A DNA stretch of 64,000 nt from assembly GCA_030041435.1 (NCBI GenBank), contig JASHNW010000045.1, positions 30,874-94,873 on the forward strand, read 5' to 3'. Numbering within the stretch: position 1 is the stretch's first letter; the number at the start of each line of letters is the position of its first letter. Shown in pieces: positions 8,406 to 17,559 of the stretch. This stretch comes from Acidobacteriaceae bacterium (GTDB lineage: Bacteria > Acidobacteriota > Terriglobia > Terriglobales > Acidobacteriaceae). The translations under genes and the position numbers were made by a program. The notes below the pieces were generated by a model. It ran no database searches, was not told the DNA's origin, and saw only the letters and a program-made list of their open reading frames with translations.

Positions 8406-9593
8406 TCAGCCTTGATCCCCGGCCGCCGGCCGATCCTGCCGGCTCTCACCGGAAAACGCTATCTTCCCAACTCTTCGATGCGTTTCGAGGATGAAATGAT
8501 CTGTCATCCCCGCAATATAATCGGCAATCACCCGTGGCGCGCCCTCCTCCGCTGCCTGTGCGGCATAACCTGGCGGAAGACGCTCCGGGTCCGCCATCCA
8601 CGCTGCGAACAGATCCCGAATCACGCCCTCCGCCCGCTCGTGCCCGTGCCGCAGGTCCTCGCAGAGATAGAGCTTCTCGTACAGGAACTCCTTCGCCTCC
8701 CGCCGCAGCCGCTCCATTTCCGGGGAAAACGCCGCCACACGATCCTCGGCGTTCCGAATGTCCTCGATGCTCGCCATGCCGCGCTCACCAACCCGCCGTC
8801 CGATTTCCCCCACCAGATCGTCGGCCAGCGCATTCAGCATCAGTTTGAGGCTCTCCTGAAACAGCAGCTTCTCCGGCGCTCCCCGGTGCTCGGCTTCCAG
8901 CGCCGCATAATGCCGTTCCAGCAGCGTCACCCCGCCCCGAATCTCCTCCAGAGTCAGGATCTCCGCCTCCATCCCATCGTCCAGGTCCGCGGTCAGGTAA
9001 GCGATCTCGTCCGCCAGATCGATCAACTGCGCTTCCAGCGGCGGGCGTTTGTCCAGGAAGTATTCCCGCAGCTCCGGATGCTCCGCCGCCGCGTAATCGC
9101 GCGAGTGTTTGACGATCCCCTCCCGCACCGCCAGGGTGAGGTTCAGCCCGCGAAATTCCAGATGCCGGTTTTCGAAATGCTCCACAATGCGCAGCGCATG
9201 CAGATTGTGATCGAAGCGCAGTCCGTACCGCCGCAGTTCCTCGTCAAGCGCGCGCTCCCCGGCATGGCCGAACGGCGGGTGCCCGATGTCGTGCGCCAGG
9301 GCCAGCGCTTCGGTCAGGTCCTCGTTCAGCCCCAGCGCCCGCGCTATCGTCCGCGCGATCTGCGCCACTTCCATGGTGTGTGTCAGGCGGCTGCGGAAGT
9401 GGTCCGACCCGCGATCGGTAAAAACCTGGGTCTTCCCCGCCAGCCTGCGAAAGGCCCGCGAATGAATGATGCGCCCGCAGTCCCGCTCGAACGGCGTTCG
9501 CCAGCGATGCTCCGGTTCGTCGAATGCGCGCCGCGTCAGTTCGCCTTCCTGCGGCACCGCGCACCCCGCAGGCAACGCCCTCATCCCTGGCAT
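8406..9593 (-). CDS. dgt: dGTP triphosphohydrolase (dGTPase), HD domain
   Basis: Cytoplasmic enzyme that splits dNTPs into nucleoside and triphosphate, affecting dNTP pools and fidelity. The HD metal site is readable: RLTHTMEVAQIART with H72, LAHDIGHPPFGHAGE with H101-D102, and a later Asp in DLADEIAYLTADLDDG near 212. The N-terminal RTPFERDCGRIIHSRAFRRLAGKTQVF motif is characteristic of Dgt. The length of 395 residues is in the normal bacterial range, though the first 15 residues may not be translated. It follows the TPR gene closely and could belong to the mre-TPR transcript. Confidence 0.93.
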   Translation of the reverse strand: MPGMRALPAGCAVPQEGELTRRAFDEPEHRWRTPFERDCGRIIHSRAFRRLAGKTQVFTDRGSDHFRSRLTHTMEVAQIARTIARALGLNEDLTEALALAHDIGHPPFGHAGERALDEELRRYGLRFDHNLHALRIVEHFENRHLEFRGLNLTLAVREGIVKHSRDYAAAEHPELREYFLDKRPPLEAQLIDLADEIAYLTADLDDGMEAEILTLEEIRGGVTLLERHYAALEAEHRGAPEKLLFQESLKLMLNALADDLVGEIGRRVGERGMASIEDIRNAEDRVAAFSPEMERLRREAKEFLYEKLYLCEDLRHGHERAEGVIRDLFAAWMADPERLPPGYAAQAAEEGAPRVIADYIAGMTDHFILETHRRVGKIAFSGESRQDRPAAGDQG

Positions 9594-9613
9594 GAATGCA
9601 GTCTATGCGTGAT

Positions 9614-11734
9614 TCATTCCGGCTTATTCGGCTGCACGGTTTCCGACTCTTTCGCCAGCCGCACCCGCGCGCTGTCCAGCTTCTTCTGCACCTTGCTGAT
9701 GTCGCCCGCGTCCATGTCGGCCTGCACCGTGTGCGCGTATTCGTTCAGCGAGAGCTCCCACTGCGCCGCAGCCAGCCTCAGCTTGCCCGTCTTTTCGTAG
9801 ACGTCCCCCAGGTGGTCGTGCACCGTCGGATCGCTGGCCCCGCGCGAGATTGCCTGCTCCAGATTGTCCTCCGCCTGCACGAACTGTCCCATGCGGAAGT
9901 ACACCCACCCCAGCGAGTCCAGATACGCGTAGTTCGTTGGATCCAGCTGTACCGCCTTGCGGATCATCGCCAGCGCCTCGTCGAGTTTCAGCCCGCGATC
10001 CGCCAGCATGAATCCGTAGTTGTTCAGCGTCAGCGCGTTGTTCGGATCCGTCGCCAGCACCTTCTTGAAATCCGCCTCGGCTTCGTCCCAGTGCTTCGCG
10101 CGGTCTGCCATCATGGCGCGCTGGAAGATCACCATGGTCTGGTCGTCCTTCTTCGTCGCCTGCTTCTCGGCGGCATCCAGCGTCTCTGAGGCGTCTTTCC
10201 ACTTCCGCAGGTCCGTGTAGATCTGCGCCAGCTGGTAGTAGCTCTCCAGATTCTTCGGATCGCTCTCCATCACGCTCTTCGCCATCTCGATCCCCTGGTC
10301 CGGCTCGCCCGTATCGGCCAGCTGCCGCGCCAGTGTCAGCTTCAGATCGGCGCTCTTCGGCAGCTTCTCCACCGCATCCTTCGCCGTGGCCACCGCCGTG
10401 TCGTACTGGTGTGCTTCGCGGTACGCTTCCACTTCTTCGTCGTATGCCGCAACCGCGTAGTCCCCGCCCAGCGAGCCGATCTTCTGGTACTCGGCAATCT
10501 CCTCGTCCAGCTTGCTCTCTTCCTTGTAGATTTCGGCCAGGTTCTCGAGGATCAGCCGGTAATTCTGCTTCTCGTCGTCGGAATACTCACCGCTCGGATG
10601 CTCCGTCGCCGCAGCCAGTTCCTGGAACACCTTGGCCGAATCGTCGAGATGCCCGGCCAGGTAGTCGATCCTGGCTTCCTGGTATTCGTACTTCAGCGAG
10701 TCGGAGGCCAGCTCCCGTGCCTTCTTCACCGCAGCCAGCGCATCGTCCAGCTTTCCGTTGTTCTCGTCGATCTCCGCAATCTGCGACCACGCCTCCGGAT
10801 CCGTCGGATCGCCTGCCGCAATGTCTTTCCATGCGCTCAGCGCATCCTCTGTCTGGTTCGACGCCGTCAGATCCGCCGCCAGCGCGCGCTCCACATCCAG
10901 ATTGTCCGGCTCCAGATCCAGCGCCTTCTTGAACGCATCCACTGCGTCCTTGGTGTCCTTCATCTGGTCGTAGGTCACGCCCAGCTGGTATTCGGTCCGC
11001 GATGTCTGATCGTCGTCGGGCAGGGACTTCAGCACGCTGACCGCATTCTTCAGGTCGCCCTGATCGGCATAAAACCGGTTCGCAATCAGCGCCGTCTCTT
11101 CCGATCCCGGATCGATCTTCCTGGCCGCCGCCAGCTCGCTCTCCGCCTGCGGCCCCTGATGGTCGGCCGCATACAGCCGCGCCAGCATCAGATGATCCTC
11201 GGCGCTGTTCGGTTCCAGCAGCACGATCTTCTGGTATTCCCCGATCGCCAGCTTCAGCATCTGCCCGGACACGTCCTGCTGCTGTCCGTCGCCCAGCGAC
11301 CGCAGGTACACCTCCGCCAGCAGCCGGTGCGCCTCCAGATCGTTCGGATCCTGCTTAATCCGGTCCTGGGCGGCGACAATCGCTTCGCGAATATGCCCGG
11401 TCCTGAAGTAAAGCTCCGCCAGATGGCTGTTCAGGAACTTCGACGTCGGCTCGTCGTTCAGCGCCATCTTGTACTCTTCGATCGCGCGCGTCGCGTACTC
11501 GCTTTGGCCGAACGTCGTCGCCATCTCCTCGTACTCGTGCGCCAGCATGTAGTGGTAGTAAGCCTCGGCCTGATCCGAGCTGCCCGCATCGCTCGCCTTC
11601 TGATTCGCCTCCTGATCCGCAGCTTTCGCCGATGCGGCCGTGGGCGTTGCCGTCTGCGCCGCAGCTCCTGCTGCCAGCGCCAGTGCGGTCAGAAGAGTAA
11701 GAGGCGGCGTGAAACGAGACGAGAGCATGCTCAT
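9614..11734 (-). CDS. Large secreted TPR-repeat protein
   Basis: This 706-residue protein has a signal peptide (hydrophobic core LTLLTALALAAGAAAQ) and tetratricopeptide repeats over nearly all the rest, such as EYKMALNDEPTSKFLNSHLA, AFKKALDLEPDNLDVERALA, DFKKVLATDPNNALTLNNYG and MIRKAVQLDPTNYAYLDSLG. TPR arrays are protein-protein scaffolds, and the signal peptide places this one in the periplasm or on the outer membrane. It starts 194 bp after mreD on the same strand, where rodA or pbpA often lies in other bacteria. A role in envelope assembly is inference. Confidence 0.85.
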   Translation of the reverse strand: MSMLSSRFTPPLTLLTALALAAGAAAQTATPTAASAKAADQEANQKASDAGSSDQAEAYYHYMLAHEYEEMATTFGQSEYATRAIEEYKMALNDEPTSKFLNSHLAELYFRTGHIREAIVAAQDRIKQDPNDLEAHRLLAEVYLRSLGDGQQQDVSGQMLKLAIGEYQKIVLLEPNSAEDHLMLARLYAADHQGPQAESELAAARKIDPGSEETALIANRFYADQGDLKNAVSVLKSLPDDDQTSRTEYQLGVTYDQMKDTKDAVDAFKKALDLEPDNLDVERALAADLTASNQTEDALSAWKDIAAGDPTDPEAWSQIAEIDENNGKLDDALAAVKKARELASDSLKYEYQEARIDYLAGHLDDSAKVFQELAAATEHPSGEYSDDEKQNYRLILENLAEIYKEESKLDEEIAEYQKIGSLGGDYAVAAYDEEVEAYREAHQYDTAVATAKDAVEKLPKSADLKLTLARQLADTGEPDQGIEMAKSVMESDPKNLESYYQLAQIYTDLRKWKDASETLDAAEKQATKKDDQTMVIFQRAMMADRAKHWDEAEADFKKVLATDPNNALTLNNYGFMLADRGLKLDEALAMIRKAVQLDPTNYAYLDSLGWVYFRMGQFVQAEDNLEQAISRGASDPTVHDHLGDVYEKTGKLRLAAAQWELSLNEYAHTVQADMDAGDISKVQKKLDSARVRLAKESETVQPNKPE

Positions 11735-11928
11735 GAAGTGGGAGTTTCCTGTTCCGGACCGTTGGACCAGGCTAACTCATCCTGCCTGGCGAACTTCCTG
11801 TGCCGCCTGCCCCGCGCGTCCCATGGGGCAGCTACACTTTCTATGACGATTGTAACCCGTGTTCGGATGCAGCTTACCCCTTTGATTCCATCCCCCATCC
11901 GGCTCTCCCGGCGCCGCGGCGCCAACCC

Positions 11929-12447
11929 CTATTCCCGCTGCTCCGTCAAATCCAGCAGCGCAAACAGGATCACCCCCACCAGCGCATTGATCGCAGCCCC
12001 GGTCAGCTCATGGAAGCCATGCCAGGCGTACGGCTGTCCCAGCATGTGCCGCACCAGCAGGTACAGCACCGCCGCCTGCCCCAGCGTGAAGCCGAAGGTC
12101 AGCAGCAGCCGAGTCCCGTGGTTCTCCGTGTCCACCCGCACTCCCAGCGACGCCGCCGTATAGCCGATCAGCGCCTTGGAAATGCCGAAAATCCCCAGCG
12201 GATGGTGCGTCAGCGCGTCCTGCGCAATCCCGATGGCCGCGCCCACCAACGTCGCGCTGATCGGCTCCCGCTTGGCGATCGCGTAATAAATCGTCACCAG
12301 CAGCGGCAGGTCGATCAGCTCGAAAAACCCGAAGTGCAGGGAGAGCAGCGACTGCAGCCCAACTGCCAGCACCGGCGCCAAAATGTAAACCAGCCACGGA
12401 TACGACTTCGTCCCCACCTCGTGCCGGGAGGACGCCATGAGAGCCAT
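11929..12447 (-). CDS. mreD: Rod shape-determining protein MreD
   Basis: Polytopic inner-membrane component of the elongasome, 172 residues. It has about five hydrophobic segments: LVYILAPVLAVGLQSLLSLHF, IDLPLLVTIYYAIAKREP (a conserved MreD turn), ATLVGAAIGIAQDALTHHPLG (conserved) and two more to the C-terminus. The start lies 2 bp after the mreC stop, with GGGAGGG 7 nt upstream of ATG 12447; a second ATG at 12438 is possible. The order mreB-mreC-mreD confirms the identity despite low sequence conservation. Confidence 0.9.
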   Translation of the reverse strand: MALMASSRHEVGTKSYPWLVYILAPVLAVGLQSLLSLHFGFFELIDLPLLVTIYYAIAKREPISATLVGAAIGIAQDALTHHPLGIFGISKALIGYTAASLGVRVDTENHGTRLLLTFGFTLGQAAVLYLLVRHMLGQPYAWHGFHELTGAAINALVGVILFALLDLTEQRE

Positions 12448-12449
12448 CC

Positions 12450-13997
12450 TCAGTCCCTCCCCTGTGGAGGAGTGGCCTGCGGAGGACTAGCCTGCGGAGG
12501 AGTGGTCTGCGGAGGCGTGCTCGGCGCTGGCCTGGCCTGCGCAGCCCGGCCCTGCCCGGCCCCAGCCTGCCCAGGCCCAGCTTGCCCAGCCCCAGGCTGC
12601 CCAGCCGCGCCCTGCGGCGCCGGCCTGGCAGCCGAACCAGGAGTCGCGCTCGTCCCGGTCGGCTTCGGTGAGCCTTCCTTCTTTTGAGCCTCGCCGGCTC
12701 CAGTTTTTCCCTTCTCTGCGGCACTGCCCTCGGATTTGCTGGCGCTCCCACCCTGGATTTTGCCCGCAGTTCCGCCCGTGCTCTTACTCGCGCCGGCTCC
12801 CGCTGCCTTGCTCCCGCTCGGATTAGCCGCAGGCGCCGCATTCTCCGGCTCGACTTCCGGGCTCGTGATCCTCTGCCCCGGCACCAGATCCGACGCCTGC
12901 GGTACTTCCGAAGACGAATAGTGATCCGGATGAATCGGCGGAGGCGGCTTCGGCGGCAGCGGTGGCGGCGCGTTCGGATTCTCGGCAGCCGGCCCCGCCC
13001 CGTTCGGCCCCGCCCCGTTTTGTCCCGGCCCGTTCTGTCCCGTCCCTCCCGTCGGCGGTGCGTTGGGATCGGCGCGCGACGGCAGCCGTTCCGCCAGAAT
13101 GTCCGCCGCCCTCTGCTGCGCGTCCGACAGATCCTGCTGCATCGCCGCCGGCAACTGGGACCCCGCGCTGATGATAATCAGCACCTCTTCCAGCTTCGAC
13201 AGATTCGCCGCCGGCTTCACCAGCACGTTCACCAGCGTGCCGTCCGGTTCGGGCACCACGCGGTCCACCGTCCCCACCGCCAGCCCGCGCGGATAAATCG
13301 AGTCCCCGCCGCTGGTCACCACTGGCTCGCCTGCCTTGATTCGCTCGTCCGGCGACACGTTGACAATCTCCGGCTGGCCCCAGGTATTGCCGCGCAACAC
13401 CCCCTGGATACGCGTCTGCTCCAGCACCACGCCCGCCCCGCTCGTCGCGTCGGAGATTTCCAGCACCTGGCTGGTGTGATCGAAGACGTCCCGCGTCTTG
13501 CCCACGATGCCGTCCGGCGTAATCACCGGCATATCCGGCGCAATCCCGGCGCTCGACCCCTTGTCGATCAGCAGGACGTGCGATTGGTCCGTGCCCGCGG
13601 TCCCGATCACCTGCGCCGCAACGGTCTTGTAAATGTACTTTTCCCTGAACCCGAGCAGCGCCTGCAGCCTCTCGCCCTGGCGCGCATCCTCGGCAAGGCT
13701 CGCTTCTTCCAGGCGCAGCTGGTCTAGTTGCTCCTGGAGATTCCTGTTCTCCTGCCGGACGTGAATCAGATCCAGATAATTCGCCCACACCCCGCGAATG
13801 CCCAGCCCTGTCGCGTGCAGCAGCCGCTCCGGCGGGCTCACAATCCCTACCACCCAGGCGCGAATCAGCAGCACCCCGCCTTTGTCGCCCGGCGCCTGCC
13901 CCGGACGGCGCACCTGCACCGCAAGCCCGATCACCTGCGCCAGGAGCAGGGTAATCAGCACCAGGGCGTTGCGGTAACGGCTGAAAAACGATTCCAT
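12450..13997 (-). CDS. mreC: Rod shape-determining protein MreC with long low-complexity tail
   Basis: MreC links cytoplasmic MreB to periplasmic wall synthases. There is one membrane segment at about 9-28, a coiled coil at about 78-112 (ENRNLQEQLDQLRLEEASL) and the double beta-barrel to about 280 (AAQVIGTAGTDQSHVLLIDKG, MPVITPDGIVGKT, ASGDS-like TSGGDSIYPRGLAVGTV). The family usually ends there. This protein runs to 515 residues with about 208 of Pro, Ala, Gly, Lys and Gln, including PGQAG and PPQATPP repeats. The tail is predicted to be disordered and periplasmic. Confidence 0.93.
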   Translation of the reverse strand: MESFFSRYRNALVLITLLLAQVIGLAVQVRRPGQAPGDKGGVLLIRAWVVGIVSPPERLLHATGLGIRGVWANYLDLIHVRQENRNLQEQLDQLRLEEASLAEDARQGERLQALLGFREKYIYKTVAAQVIGTAGTDQSHVLLIDKGSSAGIAPDMPVITPDGIVGKTRDVFDHTSQVLEISDATSGAGVVLEQTRIQGVLRGNTWGQPEIVNVSPDERIKAGEPVVTSGGDSIYPRGLAVGTVDRVVPEPDGTLVNVLVKPAANLSKLEEVLIIISAGSQLPAAMQQDLSDAQQRAADILAERLPSRADPNAPPTGGTGQNGPGQNGAGPNGAGPAAENPNAPPPLPPKPPPPIHPDHYSSSEVPQASDLVPGQRITSPEVEPENAAPAANPSGSKAAGAGASKSTGGTAGKIQGGSASKSEGSAAEKGKTGAGEAQKKEGSPKPTGTSATPGSAARPAPQGAAGQPGAGQAGPGQAGAGQGRAAQARPAPSTPPQTTPPQASPPQATPPQGRD

Positions 13998-14072
13998 GAA
14001 CTTGGCGTCAGCCCAGTCTCTGCGTCATGGCTCGAGCTGGAAAAGCCTGCCCGGAGCGAAATCGAAGGGCCA

Positions 14073-15137
14073 TCAGTCGATCTTGATCTTCCGCAGCAGG
14101 CGAAAATCGCTCAGCATCTTCCCCGTGCCCAGCACCACGCTGGCCAGCGGATCGTCGGCAATCGACACCGGCAGCCCCGTCTCTTCGCGTATCCGCTTGT
14201 CCAGGTTTTTGATCAGCGCCCCGCCCCCCGTCAGCACAATCCCCCGGTCGCTGATGTCCGCGCTCAGCTCCGGCGGCGTCCGCTCCAGCGCCACCCGGAT
14301 CGCATTCAGAATCGTCGCGATCGACTCTCCCAGCGCCTCCCGGATTTCGCTGTCGTCGATGGTGATCGTCTTCGGCACGCCCTCGATCAGGTTCCGCCCC
14401 TTGATCTCCATCGTCAGCGGCTTGTCCAGCGGATACGCCGACCCCAGATCGATCTTGATCTGCTCAGCCGTCCGCTCCCCGATCAGCAGGTTATATTTCC
14501 GCTTCAGGTAGTTCATGATGGCTTCGTCCATCTGGTTCCCTGCCATCCGCACGCTCCGCGAATAGACGATCCCCGACAGCGAAATCACCGCGATATCGGT
14601 CGTTCCCCCGCCGATATCCACCACCATGTTGCCGCTCGGCTCCGTAATCGGCAGCCCCGCGCCGATCGCCGCCACCATCGCCTGCTCCACCAGAAACACT
14701 TCACTTGCCTTGGCGCGATACGCTGAATCCTCAACCGCCCGCTTCTCTACCTGCGTAATCTCCGAAGGCACGCCGATCACGATCCGCGGATGCACCAGCA
14801 TCTTCCGGTTGTGCGCCTTCTGGATGAAGTAGTTGAGCATCTTCTCGGTCACTTTGAAGTCGGCGATCACGCCGTCCTTCATCGGCTTGATGGCCACGAT
14901 GTTGCCGGGCGTCCGCCCCAGCATCTCCTTGGCCTCTTTGCCCACCGCTTCCACTTCGCCGGTGTTTTTGTTGATGGCGACAATGGACGGCTCGTTGACC
15001 ACGATGCCCTTATTCGCCGCGAACACAAGCGTATTCGCTGTGCCCAGATCGATGGCCAGATCGTTGGAAAAAACGCTGAAGAGCGACCGTAAACTGTGCG
15101 AGCGCGAAGACCGCGGCTGAAAACCATTCGATGACAT
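14073..15137 (-). CDS. mreB: Rod shape-determining protein MreB (actin homologue)
   Basis: Cytoplasmic actin-like ATPase forming membrane-bound filaments that direct lateral wall synthesis. The 354 residues show the first phosphate loop DLAIDLGTANTLVF near 26, the second loop MVVDIGGGTTDIAVISL, the adenosine motif IVLTGGGALI and typical MreB blocks (NEPSIVAIN, MLGRTPGNIVAIKPMKDGVIADF, RIVIGVPSEITQVEKRA). About 25 serine/arginine-rich residues precede the conserved core. It is the first gene of the mreB-mreC-mreD run. Confidence 0.97.
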   Translation of the reverse strand: MSSNGFQPRSSRSHSLRSLFSVFSNDLAIDLGTANTLVFAANKGIVVNEPSIVAINKNTGEVEAVGKEAKEMLGRTPGNIVAIKPMKDGVIADFKVTEKMLNYFIQKAHNRKMLVHPRIVIGVPSEITQVEKRAVEDSAYRAKASEVFLVEQAMVAAIGAGLPITEPSGNMVVDIGGGTTDIAVISLSGIVYSRSVRMAGNQMDEAIMNYLKRKYNLLIGERTAEQIKIDLGSAYPLDKPLTMEIKGRNLIEGVPKTITIDDSEIREALGESIATILNAIRVALERTPPELSADISDRGIVLTGGGALIKNLDKRIREETGLPVSIADDPLASVVLGTGKMLSDFRLLRKIKID

Positions 15138-15528
15138 GGAGAAATGAACGATTCCGAGAGGATTTCCTCTCTATTGTACGGCCTGTTGACACTTCGGGAA
15201 CACGCTTCTCTCTTGAAAACCAGTACCTTTGGCATCGACCGTCGCCCTGCGCTGCGGCCTGGCTTCCCCCTTCCACCGCTCCTCGACCGCGCACCGTCGC
15301 GGATCGCGCGCGCTGTTTTCGCTCTTGACTTCCATGCCATGCCTGGCTATAGTCGGGCAACTCAAAGTGGGATAACGTCCGTCACCCACGCGAGTCCCCG
15401 CTCCCTTCCCTCTCCGAAGGAAATCGCATCCGGCCCATCGCAATCCTGGCAGCTTCGAACCGCCGCCGCTCTCCTCTGCCTCGCGTAAATCGGGCTTTTT
15501 TCAACCTCGAAATACAAGGAGAACCGCG
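15138..15528. other. 391-bp intergenic region upstream of mreB and the small-protein operon
   Basis: No convincing gene is seen. It holds the divergent control region: a strong plus-strand promoter at 15325-15353 for the small-protein/radical SAM operon. The mreB promoter on the other strand is not obvious. A TTGACA word at about 15185 on the plus strand has no matching -10. Confidence 0.6.
15325..15353 (+). promoter_or_regulatory. Sigma-70-type promoter for the small protein/radical SAM operon
   Basis: TTGACT (15325-15330), a 17-nt spacer and TATAGT (15348-15353) make a near-consensus housekeeping promoter. The expected start near 15360 gives a leader of about 170 nt before the ATG at 15529. 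Confidence 0.75.
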
Positions 15529-15735
15529 ATGTCTGACAACATTCCTCCTGAACTGCTTTACAACCTGAAAATCTGGTGGGATCCGATCTGGACCATCATG
15601 GACAAGGCGGGAATTTCCGAGCAGCCGGAAATCCTTGCCGCCGCCATCGACGCGCAGGCACAGATTCACACCATTCAGGCCAACGCACTCGCCCAGATGA
15701 AGCAGCATGTGCTCAAGGGGACGTCCAAGACCTAG
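15529..15735 (+). CDS. 68-residue small protein upstream of a radical SAM enzyme
   Basis: A 68-residue protein of unknown family starting MSDNIPPELLYNLKIWW. It has three tryptophans in a short segment (KIWWDPIWTIM), then an Ala/Gln-rich likely helix (EILAAAIDAQAQIHTIQANALAQM) and a basic end (HVLKGTSKT). There is no signal peptide and no cysteine. AGGAG lies 8 nt before the ATG and a near-consensus promoter upstream, so expression is well supported. It precedes a B12-binding radical SAM gene by 91 bp in the same direction, which makes a peptide substrate or partner of that enzyme possible. That role is inference; it may equally be an independent helical protein. Confidence 0.7.
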   Translation: MSDNIPPELLYNLKIWWDPIWTIMDKAGISEQPEILAAAIDAQAQIHTIQANALAQMKQHVLKGTSKT

Positions 15736-15826
15736 CCCTTCTGCGGAATTGCGTTACCCCTGCTGAGTGCTGTTGTTTCTTTGGGGCCTCGGGTCCCGTC
15801 CGCCCTGGTAGCGGAGAGGAGCGTTT

Positions 15827-17488
15827 ATGGCCGTGGATCATCCATTTCCTCTGCTGCATGCCGACGTTGTCGATATTTCTCGCGACACGTCCCGTCCCAT
15901 CCTGCTGATCGGGTTTCAGCACCAGGGCAATCTCGGCATCGGCTATCTGGCGTCCACTCTCCGGCAGCATGGCTACTCGGTCGTCATTTGCGACGTCGAA
16001 GCAGAGCCGGAAGAGATCGTCGGCACTGCGGTCCGGCTCGACCCGATGATCGTCGGCTTCTCGCTGATCTTCCAGTTCTACATCCCCCAGTACCGCCGCC
16101 TCATCTGTTTGCTGCGCGAGGCAGGCATCCGCTGCCACTTCACCATGGGCGGACATTTCTCCAGCCTCAGCTCCCGCCACAATCTTGAGCTCCTCCCCGA
16201 ACTCGACAGCGTGGTTCGCTTCGAGGGGGAAATGACGCTCCTGGAACTGGCGGATCGCATCGGAACCGGACGCGAGTGGAAGACCGTGCAGGGCATCGCA
16301 TTCCGCGAGGGCGATCGCATGGAGGCAACTCCGATGCGTCCCCTGGTCGATGATCTCGACCGCCTGCCGTATCCCGTTCGCGACTTCGAGCCCGAAACCG
16401 CGCTCGGACGCAAAGCCATCCCCTTGCTCGCCAGCCGCGGCTGCGCCCGCACCTGCTCCTTCTGTTCCATTCAGACCTTCTATCGCGCCGCGCCCGGCAA
16501 GGTAGTCCGTACCAGAAAACCCTCCGCCGTAGTGGAGGAGATGCTTTCTCTCCACCAGCAGCGCGGCATCACCATCTTTCTCTTTCAGGACGACGATTTT
16601 CCCCTCTTCGGGCCTGTGTGGAGACGCTGGGCCGCGGATTTCATCCAGGAGCTTCACCGCAGCGGCCTGTCGAGGCGCGTTATCTGGAAGATGAATTGCC
16701 GCGCCGATTCGGTCGACCCCGAAGTCTTCGCCTCTTTGAAGGATGCCGGGCTCTACCTGGTGTACATGGGCCTCGAATCAGGCAACGACGAAGGACTGAA
16801 GACGCTGCATAAGGGGATCACGGTCGAGCAGAATTTGCGGGCCGTCCACCTGCTCAAGCAGGTGGGGCTCATGTTCGAATTCGGATTTATGATGTTCGAT
16901 CCATCCAGCACCCTGCGCTCGGTTCGTGAAAATCTGAATTTCCTCCGTGCGATTGTGGGAGATGGAAGCGCTGCCGCCGTCTTCTGCCGCATGCTTCCCT
17001 ACGACGGAACCCCGATCAAAGACGAACTGGAGCAGGCAGGCCGATTGCGCGGCGATATCTGCTATCCGGAATATGACTTTCTCGAGGATCGCGTCACTGG
17101 CTTCTACCGCGAGCTCACGCAGATCCTCGATGTGTGGGGATGGATCCATGGCTTTAAGGCGCTCTCCCCCCAGCTGAACTGGTCGTGGAATGAACTCGCC
17201 ATCATGGAGCGGCTCTTTCCGCCCATGCCGCAGTTGGCTGGCTACAAGCGCGAGTTGCAGCAGATTACGCAGGAGAGCAACGCTGTGCTCTTTCAGGTAG
17301 TCGACGATCTCCTGGAGACGTACCTGAACGGGCGTCCCCATGCCTGGTCGGCATCCCGCCTCGGCCAGCGGCGGGACGCGTTCCTCGCGCGAATGCTGAA
17401 CGCACGGAATACCTTCGTCGCCGCCAACCAGGATGTGCTGATGCGGGCTCTTTACCCGGATCGCGCGCAGGAGCTCGTGGCCGTCTGA
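15827..17488 (+). CDS. B12-binding-type radical SAM protein
   Basis: This 553-residue protein has an N-terminal cobalamin-binding-like Rossmann domain (LGIGYLASTLRQHGYSVVICD, about 36-56; MIVGFSLIFQFYIPQYRRL; FTMGGHF), then a radical SAM barrel with the cluster motif CARTCSFC (C206, C210, C213) and TFYRAAPGKVVRTRKP after it. The classical DxHxxG cobalamin motif is absent, so the cofactor may be B12 held base-off or the domain may be a relic. The last 150 residues resemble no domain I know. Members methylate or rearrange unactivated carbons in lipids, antibiotics or peptides. GGAGAGGAG precedes the ATG. It is co-directional with the 68-residue gene. Confidence 0.88.
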   Translation: MAVDHPFPLLHADVVDISRDTSRPILLIGFQHQGNLGIGYLASTLRQHGYSVVICDVEAEPEEIVGTAVRLDPMIVGFSLIFQFYIPQYRRLICLLREAGIRCHFTMGGHFSSLSSRHNLELLPELDSVVRFEGEMTLLELADRIGTGREWKTVQGIAFREGDRMEATPMRPLVDDLDRLPYPVRDFEPETALGRKAIPLLASRGCARTCSFCSIQTFYRAAPGKVVRTRKPSAVVEEMLSLHQQRGITIFLFQDDDFPLFGPVWRRWAADFIQELHRSGLSRRVIWKMNCRADSVDPEVFASLKDAGLYLVYMGLESGNDEGLKTLHKGITVEQNLRAVHLLKQVGLMFEFGFMMFDPSSTLRSVRENLNFLRAIVGDGSAAAVFCRMLPYDGTPIKDELEQAGRLRGDICYPEYDFLEDRVTGFYRELTQILDVWGWIHGFKALSPQLNWSWNELAIMERLFPPMPQLAGYKRELQQITQESNAVLFQVVDDLLETYLNGRPHAWSASRLGQRRDAFLARMLNARNTFVAANQDVLMRALYPDRAQELVAV

Positions 17489-17559
17489 AGGCCGCAGCAC
17501 CAGGGCTCTCCGCCGTTGGTCCACTGCGGGCACGTTCCCCCAGGTTCCTCAGAGATTCC

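Noticed and set aside
8412..9800. 462-residue plus-strand frame
   Set aside because: Antisense of dgt and the TPR gene; the dGTPase motifs are unmistakable on the other strand.
14036..15137. Minus-strand mreB promoter
   Set aside because: No convincing -35/-10 pair was found upstream of 15137 on the minus strand.
15144..15488. 114-residue plus-strand frame upstream of the small-protein gene
   Set aside because: No ribosome binding site and unremarkable sequence; it spans the promoter at 15325-15353.
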